A program made the translations under genes and the position numbers. The notes under the pieces were generated by a model that saw only the letters and a list, made by a program, of their open reading frames with translations, was not told the origin of the DNA and searched no databases. Of a DNA stretch of 64,000 nucleotides, positions 33,401 to 41,877 are shown one piece after another. Numbering within the stretch: the stretch's first letter is position 1; each line of letters opens with the position of its first letter. Source of the DNA: Dromaius novaehollandiae (Eukaryota; Chordata; Aves; Casuariiformes; Dromaiidae); NCBI RefSeq assembly GCF_036370855.1, contig NC_088105.1:8003619-8067618 (forward strand), read 5' to 3'.

Positions 33401-35271
33401 TATAAATGAATTATTTGGCAAGTTTAGTTTTCTGTTTGATGTTAGTATTCGCCTTTCATGTGAAAGCCATTATCTGAGGTATCTGTCCCCTGCCACCCCC
33501 CTCACCTGCCCCAAATGTTACTATTAAGGTCCAGAAGTGCTGTTTGTAAGTTAAATGTCAGTTTGACTAACAAGACAATACAGCCCTTTGGATTCCTTTT
33601 GAACCCTTTTTATCATAATCAGCTTTGAAGTCATGTCAGGAGTAATTTAAGTGTTTTCAGTGTCCCACACTGTAAATGCCTCTCTCTTAATCAGGCTCCC
33701 AAGTGACATTCTCAGTACCCAAAAGGAAAGAGCTGAGTGTTTTGCCTATGTAAGGGAAAGTGGTTATCACGAGAAATAACGCTGCTGACATCAAAAGTTT
33801 GGCTTTTTTCCCCTGTATAATACAAGACAATTACAAACTAATACACTTCAAATTAAAATGCTTGCATATGACAGAGATTTCTAGGTTTTTCCTTTTGTAA
33901 TCCTTCCTCTGGACAGCATTTAAATATTTGTAGCATTGTTTTATTCAAGCAGGGTATGTAGAGAACAAGTCTCTAGGACACTGGTGACAACATTTATTTT
34001 CTATACATTTGCAAAGGTGATGACCTGAAAGCTACAGTACTGTTCCATCATAGCTGCTTACAGATTCTTCCTGTATATTATAACTATGGTTGAGCTGCTG
34101 TAATAAAATACTAAACGCAAAAGATAGTTCTGCATTTGAGAATTTGTGATGCATATGTGCTTCTTCCCCCCCTCCTTGTGCTTTCGTTTGGAATCCCAGC
34201 AACAATCTTTAAAGGTAAAACGATTCCAAACTACATTATTGATAGCAGTAAGTATCCTGTACTGAAAAGGTTATATGACGTTTTACTCCCTAGAACTCTT
34301 GTCTTATATACTAGTTACAAACATTAAATTCTAAAGAAATCCGGCTAGTTAAATCAGAGAGCTCACCTAAAGCGAAAACCTAAATCCATATTTGAGAAAT
34401 GAATGTTAGTTGCTTTGAATATGGGTGTGAGGGGGGAGGCACTTCGGCTTTGGCTCTCTTTAATTCACAGTTTAGTAAACTGACATAACTCTGTGCATCT
34501 CCCACTTGCTTAGATGTGGGATCCTAGCTGGGCATCTGGGAGTGCTTTAAAATTCAGTATTAAAATTCAACACACACGCACACAATGTTAGAGTATTTGC
34601 TTAAGATTGAAGAGTGGCAACTAGCACTGGCCCAGAAACCAGTAGTCAAGTTTGAGGATCAGAAGCTAGTCTCACCATATTGCTTGCCTTTTCTAGTGTT
34701 TAAATGTCTTGCCCTCTGTAAAATCTATTCCTTAATAACATTAAGTCTTCATATCAACAGCAAGTCTGCACTTCTTTGGAGGTAGTGGTCTTGCATTTGA
34801 AATGCATGATAAAATGCTGCTTTTCTAGCTTTTTTCAAAACACTTTTTTTCCTTCCCCCTCTTAAAGACTTGGAAATGGACAATATGGACCAGAAATCAT
34901 CTGAAAATGATTCACATAAGCAGAGTTCAGAAGAGACTACTTCAGCATCTCAAGATGTTGGCTTGGCCGGTGAGGAGCCTGAAGGAGAAGAAAACTCTGA
35001 TGTTACTCAGCCTGATCCTTTATCTCCTGCTCACACAGACAGTGACGGTGTTTCCGTTTCAAATCAGGATTCCTACATCCCTGACAACGAGGCTAGTACT
35101 CAAGAACCAGAATGCGCACAGGCGGATAACCAGCCTCAGGAACAAAAGACTGAGACAGAGTCAGACTCCAAAGCTAACTGGGATAATAAAGTCCAACCTA
35201 TGGAATCCATATTAGCAGACTGGAATGAAGATATAGAAGCATTTGAAATGATGGAAAAAGATGAACTATGA
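6303..35271 (+). CDS. EDEM3: EDEM3, ER degradation-enhancing alpha-mannosidase-like protein 3 (20 coding exons)
   Basis: Joining 20 exons with GT-AG junctions and consistent phase gives 2799 nt, 932 residues plus stop, the same length as I recall for human EDEM3. The protein removes mannose from N-glycans of misfolded glycoproteins in the ER lumen and so feeds them to ERAD. Residues 1-44 carry a hydrophobic leader (about 22-39). GH47 spans about 46-500, with the catalytic acid Glu147 in VFETNIR, Asp294 in GIDSYYEYL, Glu466 in [10 protein letters not shown] and the calcium-site motif TTEAH at 491-495. Cys83 and Cys442, the pair known in human EDEM3 to form a redox-regulated disulphide, are both kept. 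A protease-associated domain lies at about 675-790, an acidic Ser/Gln-rich tail follows, and the protein ends in KDEL (929-932). NXT sequons occur at 119, 196, 505 and 512. The ATG at 6303 is chosen because it has a GCCGCCGCC context and precedes the leader. Confidence 0.97.
6464..8399 (+). other. EDEM3: EDEM3 intron 1
   Basis: The first 200 bp are still CpG island. The rest is AT-rich without recognisable repeats or exons. The acceptor is TTTTTATTTTAG. Confidence 0.8.
8400..8445 (+). CDS. EDEM3: EDEM3 coding exon 2
   Basis: A 46-nt exon encoding [16 protein letters not shown], the start of the GH47 domain. It is followed by gtaagt and is shown by conservation and phase match (phase 2 in, phase 0 out). 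Confidence 0.92.
8446..12090 (+). other. EDEM3: EDEM3 intron 2
   Basis: An AT-rich intron of 3645 bp. It holds a long poly-pyrimidine/poly-T tract at about 9248-9277 and other T runs. No interspersed repeat was recognised. Confidence 0.75.
12091..12191 (+). CDS. EDEM3: EDEM3 coding exon 3
   Basis: Encodes [20 protein letters not shown] and onward to DDALGK. It includes Cys83, one half of the known EDEM3 intramolecular disulphide. The acceptor is TTCCCTACAG and the donor AA|gttagt, a weaker donor. Confidence 0.94.
12192..15135 (+). other. EDEM3: EDEM3 intron 3
   Basis: AT-rich, 2944 bp. Minus-strand open frames around 13858-14085 are shadows with no family resemblance. No repeat was identified. 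Confidence 0.75.
15136..15175 (+). CDS. EDEM3: EDEM3 coding exon 4
   Basis: A 40-nt exon encoding [13 protein letters not shown], the GH47 signature helix that follows DDALGK. It is flanked by TTTCATAG and gtaggt. Confidence 0.92.
15176..16689 (+). other. EDEM3: EDEM3 intron 4
   Basis: AT-rich, 1514 bp. Nothing supported beyond the splice sites. Confidence 0.75.
16690..16802 (+). CDS. EDEM3: EDEM3 coding exon 5 (catalytic acid Glu147)
   Basis: Encodes [15 protein letters not shown] through [13 protein letters not shown]. It carries the sequon Asn119-Lys-Thr and Glu147, the residue whose mutation inactivates the human enzyme. The donor is GG|gtgagt. Confidence 0.94.
16803..17451 (+). other. 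EDEM3: EDEM3 intron 5
   Basis: 649 bp. It contains a short G run near 17022 and an antisense CR1 fragment (17140-17228). Confidence 0.8.
17140..17228 (-). mobile_element. CR1 LINE 3'-end fragment
   Basis: The plus strand reads GGTTGGAAGGCATCTCTGGA, then GGTCTGTAGTCCAACTAG and CTGCTCAAAGCAGGATCAGA. This matches the reverse complement of the familiar avian CR1 3' region (loss of three to four bases, many substitutions). It is old and 5'-truncated, and lies antisense to EDEM3. Confidence 0.75.
17452..17605 (+). CDS. EDEM3: EDEM3 coding exon 6
   Basis: Encodes [20 protein letters not shown] through [12 protein letters not shown], all core GH47 sequence, with a sequon at Asn196. The donor is AAGA|gtaagt. 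Confidence 0.95.
17606..18691 (+). other. EDEM3: EDEM3 intron 6
   Basis: 1086 bp of AT-rich DNA with no recognised element. Confidence 0.75.
18692..18826 (+). CDS. EDEM3: EDEM3 coding exon 7
   Basis: Encodes [20 protein letters not shown], then [20 protein letters not shown] and TSIFE. It contains the conserved GH47 cysteine-bearing TCTACAGTL segment. Phase 0 at both ends. Confidence 0.95.
18827..20620 (+). other. EDEM3: EDEM3 intron 7
   Basis: 1794 bp. AT-rich, with a MIR-like SINE relic at 20290-20405. Confidence 0.75.
20290..20405 (+). mobile_element. MIR-like (CORE-SINE family) relic
   Basis: TTTACAGATTAGGAAACCTG, then GGCAGAGG, GTGACTTGCCTAAGATCATA and CAGTGTATTGGCAAACAG follow the MIR consensus order (ttacagatgaggaaactgag, cacagag, gacttgcccaaggtcacaca, gctagtaagtggcagag). 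It is highly diverged, as expected of an ancient amniote SINE. Confidence 0.65.
20621..20726 (+). CDS. EDEM3: EDEM3 coding exon 8
   Basis: Encodes [20 protein letters not shown] and [15 protein letters not shown] plus one base of Asp286. The acceptor is TGTTGCAG and the donor AAAG|gtgtgt. Confidence 0.95.
20727..21312 (+). other. EDEM3: EDEM3 intron 8
   Basis: 586 bp, AT-rich. No feature recognised. Confidence 0.75.
21313..21410 (+). CDS. EDEM3: EDEM3 coding exon 9
   Basis: Encodes [20 protein letters not shown] and [13 protein letters not shown]. Asp294 in GIDSYYEY is one of the three conserved acidic active-site positions of GH47 (assigned by family alignment from memory). Confidence 0.95.
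21411..22716 (+). other. EDEM3: EDEM3 intron 9
   Basis: 1306 bp, AT-rich. No element recognised. Confidence 0.75.
22717..22842 (+). CDS. EDEM3: EDEM3 coding exon 10
   Basis: Encodes [40 protein letters not shown] and LQ. Phase 0 both ends. Acceptor TTTGGCAG, donor CAG|gtgggt. Confidence 0.95.
22843..23440 (+). other. EDEM3: EDEM3 intron 10
   Basis: 598 bp with no recognised element. Confidence 0.75.
23441..23524 (+). CDS. EDEM3: EDEM3 coding exon 11
   Basis: Encodes [20 protein letters not shown] and KKHNFLPE. Phase 0 both ends. Acceptor TGTATTTTAG, donor GAG|gtacgt. Confidence 0.94.
23525..25013 (+). other. EDEM3: EDEM3 intron 11
   Basis: 1489 bp. AT-rich except for a GC-rich patch at about 24565-24740. 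No exon was supported in the patch. Confidence 0.7.
25014..25097 (+). CDS. EDEM3: EDEM3 coding exon 12
   Basis: Encodes [20 protein letters not shown] and ESTYFLYK, with the GH47 'RPE..ES' motif that lines the active site. Donor AAA|gtaaga. Confidence 0.95.
25098..25660 (+). other. EDEM3: EDEM3 intron 12
   Basis: 563 bp with a T11-C5 tract before the acceptor at 25660. Nothing else recognised. Confidence 0.75.
25661..25785 (+). CDS. EDEM3: EDEM3 coding exon 13 (Cys442)
   Basis: Encodes [40 protein letters not shown] and D, with two bases of Arg458. Cys442 is the partner of Cys83. Donor ACAG|gtaaaa. Confidence 0.95.
25786..26285 (+). other. EDEM3: EDEM3 intron 13
   Basis: 500 bp, AT-rich. 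No element recognised. Confidence 0.75.
26286..26451 (+). CDS. EDEM3: EDEM3 coding exon 14 (end of GH47 domain)
   Basis: Encodes [40 protein letters not shown] and [16 protein letters not shown]. Glu466 and Thr492/Glu493 are conserved active-site and calcium-site residues. It ends in phase 0 at ACA|gtaagt. Confidence 0.95.
27104..27128 (+). other. EDEM3: predicted frame-breaking microexon of EDEM3
   Basis: TTTATCTTTCAG precedes a 25-nt segment encoding ESNSADKQ plus one base, followed by a perfect donor AAG|gtaagtg. Both flanking exons meet in phase 0, so inclusion shifts the frame and reaches TGA at 29249-29251 in the next exon. The outcome would be nonsense-mediated decay or a form lacking the PA domain and KDEL. 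This is predicted from splice signals only. Confidence 0.4.
28335..28415 (+). mobile_element. second MIR-like relic
   Basis: TTTTTACAGGTGGGAAAACT, then AGTTACCCAATAAGTCAC and AGAACTAAGAACAGACCGG follow the MIR consensus (ttttacagatgaggaaactg, cttgcccaaggtcac, agtggcagagccggg) with gaps. Weaker than the copy in intron 7. Confidence 0.45.
29226..29380 (+). CDS. EDEM3: EDEM3 coding exon 15
   Basis: Encodes [40 protein letters not shown] and [11 protein letters not shown] plus two bases. Together with the previous exon it forms the sequon Asn512-Thr-Thr across the junction. Donor AGC|gtaaga. Confidence 0.95.
29381..30176 (+). other. EDEM3: EDEM3 intron 15
   Basis: 796 bp, AT-rich. No element recognised. 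Confidence 0.75.
30177..30330 (+). CDS. EDEM3: EDEM3 coding exon 16
   Basis: Encodes [40 protein letters not shown] and [12 protein letters not shown], the linker between the GH47 and PA domains. Donor CAA|gtaaga. Confidence 0.95.
30331..31523 (+). other. EDEM3: EDEM3 intron 16
   Basis: 1193 bp, AT-rich, with a T16 run near 30660 and a C11 run near 30895. No interspersed repeat recognised. Confidence 0.75.
31524..31718 (+). CDS. EDEM3: EDEM3 coding exon 17
   Basis: Encodes [40 protein letters not shown] and [20 protein letters not shown] then KHKAG. Phase 0 both ends. The donor gtgcgt after GCCGGG makes the junction read KHKAG-TRGF, which by my recollection is one residue longer than in mammals (KHKETRGF). 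Confidence 0.93.
31719..32402 (+). other. EDEM3: EDEM3 intron 17
   Basis: 684 bp. A 15-bp direct duplication (CTCTTTTAAAGTTAG-like) occurs near 32080-32106. No other element. Confidence 0.7.
32403..32568 (+). CDS. EDEM3: EDEM3 coding exon 18 (PA domain)
   Basis: Encodes [40 protein letters not shown] and [15 protein letters not shown] plus one base of Asp. The '[20 protein letters not shown]' run is a classic protease-associated domain motif. Confidence 0.96.
32569..33081 (+). other. EDEM3: EDEM3 intron 18
   Basis: 513 bp, AT-rich. No element recognised. Confidence 0.75.
33082..33267 (+). CDS. EDEM3: EDEM3 coding exon 19 (PA domain end)
   Basis: Encodes [40 protein letters not shown] and [20 protein letters not shown] then DR. 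Donor AGAG|gtaaga. Confidence 0.96.
33268..34867 (+). other. EDEM3: EDEM3 intron 19
   Basis: 1600 bp, AT-rich. No element recognised beyond the CCCCCTCTTAAAG acceptor. Confidence 0.75.
34868..35271 (+). CDS. EDEM3: EDEM3 last coding exon (acidic tail and KDEL)
   Basis: Encodes residues 799-932. It starts [20 protein letters not shown], passes through a low-complexity acidic Ser/Gln/Glu region, and ends in the conserved [21 protein letters not shown], whose last four residues are a KDEL ER-retrieval signal. The stop is TGA at 35269-35271. The middle of this exon is the least conserved part of the protein. Confidence 0.96.
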
Positions 35272-36640
35272 CTTGTAATAATAACTTATTTGTTAGTAAA
35301 CAAATGGAGAACTCTTTGGGTAGAAGAGGCTCTGATATCAGAGAACTAGGAAACATATTCAGTATTGTGATGAGCAACCAGGTTTCACCTGGAAAATACC
35401 ATAGAAATCCAGCACGTGCTCTTTGTATTGTTTTAATTTTTCCTGTTTAAAAATGGGAATGTGCAATCGAAGCATTTGTATGGCTCCATTGCATGGTGCT
35501 GTAACCCAGGAGGCTCGTTCAGCAAACGAGCCCGACTTCTGCGTTCCAGGCTCTGAGAGGCCAAATTCCTGTGGCTTCTGGGAGGCAAAAGTTGAACGCG
35601 GTGGCGTTAACATACCACTTAATGGTTATCGATGAGGGCACTCGAAGGCAGTAGGTCAGTCACTTGTTTTTGGTGTAGTGAAGGTGCGGCTTCACTGATC
35701 TGTACTGAATCGAAAGCCTTCACGGATAGCAACAGGTGAAATCATATGTTTCCAGTTGTAGTGTCTCTGAGACGCAGCTAGAAGCAATTTGATTTTGTTC
35801 TGACATATCATAGCGAGACACAGTAATGTTGCTCATCACTCCTATCTGTTACCCTGAGGAACGACTAAGGTGACTTGGAGTTTTTCCCCTTCCGCTCTAA
35901 TTTCGAATCGAGATGCTATATAAACCAAAGGCGGCGTGTACTTTGTTAGCAAGCTCCATCCATCAGGGAAACAGAAAGCCGTGCTAATTTGGGCTCGACC
36001 AGGTAAAGGCTCACAGCCTGTTGTGAAAATTGTGCTCGAGGTTAAGGTAAAGGGGACAAGACGAATGTTCGGTACAGGTATTTCCTTTGGCCTTCCAGGT
36101 TGAAAAACTCAGTCTACCGTAAGATACAGAATTCAGAACTGGTAGCGTTCTCTGAAAGGAGACTAAACAGAATTAGATCAGAATTAACAAAACCTTCTTT
36201 TTCTACAAGTTCTAACAGCTTGACTTTGTTGTCATTTTTATATGCAACTTCTATACATGTGATGATTAAGGTGATGAGGCCAGTACCAGTAGTGAAGTGC
36301 AACGATTTTGGCTGTTGATTCCATAGTTCAAAGTCGAGTGGTGTGAATTCAAGGAATGATACGTTACTCTGGGCTTCGGGAGTTTGTTACAGGCAAGTGT
36401 GAGTCCTAATTTGCTATCCCTTTTATGAAAAACATTATTTAAATTAAAACGGGGATGTTTAAACAACTGAGAAACGTTTTGACTGTGTCCAAAGAAACTG
36501 CCAAAAACTAACAAACTTGATTTGTATAAACTGCTTTTAGTGAATTATGATTCAAAGGATTGTTTTATATTAAGAATAAGTTAACACTGCCTATATGCTG
36601 CACCAAGCTAAAAATGAAGGTTTATGTTAATCTCTACAGT

Positions 36641-36654
36641 GGGGGGGGGGGGGG
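36641..36654 (+). repeat. poly-G tract in EDEM3 3' UTR
   Basis: Fourteen G residues followed by seven A and four C. In the EDEM3 mRNA this could form a G-quadruplex. Confidence 0.9.
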
Positions 36655-38689
36655 AAAAAAACCCCAATCTGAAGCGCACCTTTAATGTAGCTGGTGAAAC
36701 AACGCGTGCTGAATATGCAACCGTTTAATTAGTACAGCCATACTGTATGTATCTATGTATATTGGTGTACAGTATGAATGGAGAAAACCCAGGCAAATGT
36801 TGTATACATGTATACTTAATGACACTTGCTTTCAAGAGTATCAAAATGCACAGGCACCTTTTGAGAGCATGACAGTCAATCAGAATATTATACATCAATT
36901 GAATGATAACTTCAGATCCTTAGAGTAGGAGGTGATTTTGAGGAGGAAATGAGGCAGTAGTGGAATAGTGAATAAGTGTCCTTTTAAAATGAATTAGCTT
37001 TTAAATGTAGTTATGATTCCTTTGCACAAATAACTGTATGGAGGGTTGAGCTGAATGAGTAGAGTTGAAAGCAGAGCTTTTTCAGTTGAGAGGGTTTTTT
37101 ATTTTATATATAAATTTTTATATGTATAATGTCTTATATATATAAAAATATATATATTTGTTTTATGTGGGGGTTATTCATGTAAGGAGTTTGATCACGG
37201 GAGCCTCCTAAGTGTCCTTAGTTACTTGGAGCCCTGATCCGCAGTTGCGGGCCGCGCTGGAGCCCCGCTCGCGCCCGGGGACGCGGCCAAGCGCCGGCAC
37301 CGGCAGGATCCGACCCTGAGCTGGTGCCGGTCGGCGGTTTTCCCTGGGGCGGTTCCCTACGTCCGCCAGGGCTTAGTGCCACAAGGGAGCTTTCCAGTCC
37401 GTACGCTCTTGGACACGGGCTGCATCTTCCGATTTGTTGGGTCTTGGGGGGGCAATAGAATTTCTTCAGGGGTAGAGATCCTCCGGTCTATATGTTAAGA
37501 CCGTCAATATAACAACTAAAGCTTTTTTATTTTTAATCTTCAGAAAATTTGTGTTTAGAGCTAAAACTCTTTAAAAAGCTTAGCTTTCCCTGCCACCACA
37601 AACTCATTTTTTCCTAACTACTTTGCGTCCACACCTGTTGGTAAAGCGGTAGACATTTTCTCTCCTCTTAAGGGATTTTTTAACAATCCCAGAACTCAGT
37701 GTGGATTTTGAAGCATTGGTTTGGCGGTGGCCTACCTCAGATAAACATTGCCTCAGATAAACGTCGTCGTTCTTGTTTTTTGGTTTTTTTCTTTTGTTTT
37801 GTTTTTTTTTAAGATTGTTTTACTTTTCCTTTTGAAATGATCATGAGAGCCATAGCCATGTTTGACGAGTGGGGTTTACACTTTGTTTACAGAACCGAAT
37901 CAGGTAAAGTTGACCTTTGGGGAAAGAAAAATAAATTAGGGGGACAGTTTTATTCAGGGGTTTGGGGGGTGGTTTTTTTTTCTTTTTCACTTTGTAATTC
38001 TTTATAAGGAAATAGGTTTTAGATAACCTTTTCATATCATTCTGAAAAGGAAACTTCTGTCATCTTAAAAAGCGAAAAGAATGTATTAATCCTAACTTTT
38101 TGGAGAGGGGAGTAAGTGACCTTGACCAATTCTTACGAGTCTGCTCCGGGGGAGTCTTACTCCTGCATCCTTCGGTAATCGCCTCTTTAGCTGTGCGTAT
38201 TGTATGGACACTGAAGAATTCAGGGATTGCGCGATAGGGAGCTAGCACTTATTCCATGCCGTGTAATTCAGATTAGCCAATTGCTTTCTCATCTGATGTT
38301 AGAGGGATATTCTCAATTGTTTACATTTATTGTTTCTTCATGAAGTTTTAAAATGAGCCCGGCTTTGTTCCTCTCCTCCTGCCGATGTACCTGAAGGCGT
38401 AGTGTTAGTCCTGAGCAAGCGTACGTTGGGAAGTTAAAACGGGACATCTTACGCAAAAGGCGTCAGTCAGAACATAGAAAAAATAACATTCTGTGAATGA
38501 AATATTGTATGTTCAGATTTTATAAGATTTTTTTTTAAGCCAGCCCAATTTACAGCCGTATATTTTCTTATGAAAGATGTCTAATAACAGGTGCTGTAAC
38601 ACTATCGTTGGGTTTTACTGTCTGGTGGTAAGTGTATACAATATTTCTGAGGGCAACTATGTACTGTGATGTAAAAGTCTGGGCTAAAA

Positions 38690-38760
38690 TGTATATAATC
38701 TGTGTACATAATTGTGTACTTGATTATAATTGATTGTAAAGATTTAATAAAATGTAAATA
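38690..38760 (+). promoter_or_regulatory. EDEM3: cluster of Pumilio-type elements at the EDEM3 mRNA 3' end
   Basis: TGTATATA (38690-38697), TGTACATA (38703-38710) and TGTAAATA (38753-38760) all fit the UGUANAUA consensus. UGUA also attracts the CFIm cleavage factor, so some may serve 3'-end processing instead. Confidence 0.5.
38746..38751 (+). terminator. EDEM3: EDEM3 poly(A) signal
   Basis: AATAAA in GATTTAATAAAATGTAAATA, preceded by U-rich and UGUA elements (UGUA is the CFIm-binding motif) and followed by GTTCT/TG-rich sequence. Cleavage is expected at about 38762-38780. No equally well-equipped site was noted earlier in the UTR. Confidence 0.7.
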
Positions 38761-40849
38761 TTCTGGTCAAGCTGTTCTAAATTGACACTGATTTCTGAAT
38801 GGCCCAGCCACGTTGGTGGTTTACCTTGATTTTAGCAAGTGGTGTCTCTGTAGGAATACAGAGTCCAACATACTCCATTATTCTTCCTGTGTTACGAGTT
38901 ATTCTGCAATACACCTTTATTCCTAGGGAGTGTGTTTTGTTTTGTTTTGTTTTTTCCGCGGGGGGTAGGAATAAGAAAATACCTCTTGGTCCACAACGAT
39001 GCAGGAGCCCTAATCTTACCTCTTAATAGGCAATGATGGACACTTGAACAGTATTTGTTGTTTTAAGTAGAAAACGTTGCCAGTCTTGCAGATGAAATAT
39101 GCAACTTCTCCAACCTATGGTTAAGGGAACATGGGGAATTAATGGCTTGGAGTATTTTGGACAAAGGCGTGCTCTGCCTTCCTGCTCCCTGCAGAGCTCC
39201 TAGATGGGCCAAAAGGCCTCTGGGCTGCAGGGTCTCTAACCAAGCCCTGCCCTTAAAAACACGCTGTGCCCGTGGTGCAGACGCGAACAGGGCTATCTCG
39301 TTGAAGTCTAGCTGATTCTGCCTCTAAATCAGTGATGGTTCCTGCCTCCCGCTGGGGGATGATGGAGTGGGCACAGCTGGGCTGCCAGCGGGTGCTGGCC
39401 TCTGCTCGCCGGGCCCGGAGCCCAAGAGCTGCGGTTAGGGCCAGCGCGGCCTGGGGCACAGCAGCAGCAGCCTCTCGGGGCTTTTCCAAAGAGGAAATAA
39501 GTTATAGTGCCCAGAGCCCCTGCGGCAAGCGGGGGCCGGAGGGTGGCCGAGCATCGCCGGCCCCTGTGTTGGGCAAGTTCACGCCTGCTTGGGGGTGAAG
39601 CTGCTGCAGGGAGACTTGGCCGGCTGTTGTTGAAGCAACTTCTGCTCAACCCCTGGGAAAGCTCAGCCAAGCTCCTGAACGCTGGCGTGGGCCAATCCAC
39701 CTTTATTAATCATTTGACGCTGGGAGCAGCACAACAGAAAGGCTAAAAAGAGACCCTCCATACTTAAGAGCTGATTCAGGCCCATTTGCTGGTTCCTTTA
39801 AGCCTTCACTAAATCAGACCATTAATGCAAAAAAGCCTGTGCCATGCTCAGCTGCTAAACGTCTGCATGCACGGACGCAGGTGCCTCCCTGGATAAACAT
39901 GCTGCCCCAAAGCAGTGCCAGCTAATAATGTCGAAAAAGCCCTTTGCACCAAGGGCTGTCTCCCGTGGATGTTTCATGTAATGGCGCATGCAGCTTTCCA
40001 CGTTTATTTTGGGATTTGGCAGGGGTGAGCTGTGTGCCAGCCCCAGCGCGGCTCTGCTAAAGGATGCCAACCTCCGCCGCGCTGGCATTACGGCCTCATA
40101 AAAAATGACGTAGCTGCTATTTTCGGCGGCAGCTCGCTCCGACTCGGTGAATAAGCGCGTCTCCATGTGACTCATTCGGAGGGGGGATATTAATAGACAC
40201 ACAAAATCAGAATGCCAAAAAAAACCTGAGAACACCACTCGGTTCCCACACAGCGCCAGCTCGCTTCTCCCGCTGGAGAACTTCTTGTCTCAAGAAGCTT
40301 TTGAGGCAGAACAAATTTCCTCTTCAGCTCCCACCGGGGAAAAGAAACGCTGCCGCCGCGCGCGATGCTGATGCTGACTTCTCTGCGCCTGCGTTGTGTT
40401 GCACAACGGTCCAGCACGTGGGACTGATGCTCCGAGCTCAAGGCGATGCCCCGTGGGCCAGCCGAGGCGAGGCTGTTGCCATCATCGAAGCCTGTACCGA
40501 ATTACGCAGCAGACAGAGCATCTGCCTCAAATAGGCCCTGCTGACACGAGGTGGGCGCCTTCGTCCAAGCACGGCTCCCCTAGCCCGGGCCAGCCTTGAG
40601 CTCAAAGCTGGTGCGCACCTGAACACATTAGCTAGAGGTACACAGCTAAATTGGAAGAAGAATAAAGAAAAACAAACACTCTAATGTTGGTTTTAAAGCA
40701 AAGACACAAGCAAACATCTCTGAATTGTCCCATTGCCAAGCTCAGCTGAGTCTGGCTCTGCTTCAGTTTGCTGAACATGCGATCCAGCCACCGCAGAGTC
40801 CTGTAACGTGACTGTTTCTTCGGTGGCTACTGAGGTTCTCAGGACTTGA

Positions 40850-41105
40850 GGGGGTCCTGGTGGTCACCAAGTTGAAGGTGGGCCAGCAACGTGCCCTTGC
40901 AGTAAGAAGGACACCAGCACCCTGGGCTTTATTAGGCTGCCAGCAGGTGAGGGAGGTGGGCCTGCCCCTCCACCAGCCCTGGTGAGGCCACCCCCGGAGT
41001 GCTGGGGCTGGGGCTGGGCTCCCCAGTACCCGAGAGACCTGGATGGACTGGAGCGAGCCCAGCAAAGCGACACGAAGATGATGAAGAGCCTCTGTGGCGC
41101 AGTGC
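40850..41105 (+). mobile_element. CR1 LINE fragment (reverse-transcriptase C-terminal region)
   Basis: GGCCAGCAACGTGCCCTTGC, then GCTGCCAGCAGGTGAGGGAG, CTGGTGAGGCCACCCCCGGA and GGGCTCCCCAGTACCCGAGA, with GACTGGAGCGAGCCCAGCAA, align in order with the familiar avian CR1 consensus ahead of its 3' UTR. It is in sense orientation on plus, with a truncated right end at AAGATGATGAAG, and several indels make it inactive. Confidence 0.85.
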
Positions 41106-41143
41106 AAAGCAACACCCTAATCCCTGGGGCAAACTATAAAACC

Positions 41144-41159
41144 GGGGGGGGGGGGGGGG
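41144..41159 (+). repeat. poly-G tract
   Basis: Sixteen consecutive G residues, about 40 bp after the CR1 fragment. Confidence 0.9.
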
Positions 41160-41585
41160 CACAAAAATGCCAACAGCATTCGGAAATTAGCCTCTTCTAT
41201 TAAAAGCTCATATAAAACTCCCTCCTCAGTGGACGTGTGCATGAAACAGCCCGAAGGCTCTTTTATTGCAAAGACCAAGTGTGTCAGCCGGGCTGGCTTG
41301 GGGTTGAGTCATCTCCAGCTCCAAAATCGAAGTGGCAGGTAATTACTGTTTTATAGGCTTGCTAAGAGTGAAATAGCCGAGAACTGAGTATGTGCCTGAA
41401 CTCTAATTTTTGTAACGCGACTGCAATGGGTTTTGGAGTTTAAACATGCCTTCCTAGCGCTGCCTCTACCCATTCAGCCTCATCTTCGGCTGAGGCGCCT
41501 ATTCAGTCTGAAATGCTTGTCATGCTTCATGGCAAGGGCCCATCATTACCCTGGGCACTTCTACAGCAATTAAAATGCAGACTGC

Positions 41586-41610
41586 AAAAAAAAAAAAGGG
41601 GGGGGGGGGG
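41586..41610 (+). repeat. poly-A/poly-G tract
   Basis: Twelve A followed directly by thirteen G. Confidence 0.9.
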
Positions 41611-41853
41611 AAATCAGCAGGTATCCAACCGCCCCATGCCGGGGCATGGCCCCATCCCCAGCGCAGGAGGCCGCTAAAATTTGGCCAGAAAAGGGAAGTC
41701 AGCCCAATTCACCAGGGCACTGGAGGAAGGAAACCACGTGCTGATGGAAGAGGTTTGCTCACAAAACCCTTTCACTCCAGCTTTGTATAAGACCCCAGAA
41801 GTTGACTCGGAGCTTAAGCCTACTGAATTGAACAGTTTGGCCTAGAGTGATTT

Positions 41854-41877
41854 CCCCCCCTCCCCCCCCCCCCCCCC
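41854..41877 (+). repeat. poly-C tract
   Basis: Seven C, one T and sixteen C. On the minus strand, in the orientation of C1orf21, it is a G run. Confidence 0.9.

Larger units (their letters stand above)
35272..38775 (+). other. EDEM3: EDEM3 3' UTR
   Basis: About 3.5 kb, similar to the long UTR of mammalian EDEM3. It holds a poly-G tract (36641-36654), an AT-rich stretch at 37100-37165, a GC-rich block at 37220-37390 with a small hairpin, an imperfect 17-bp direct repeat near 37735-37770, and Pumilio-type motifs just before the poly(A) signal. No coding sequence was supported. Confidence 0.75.
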
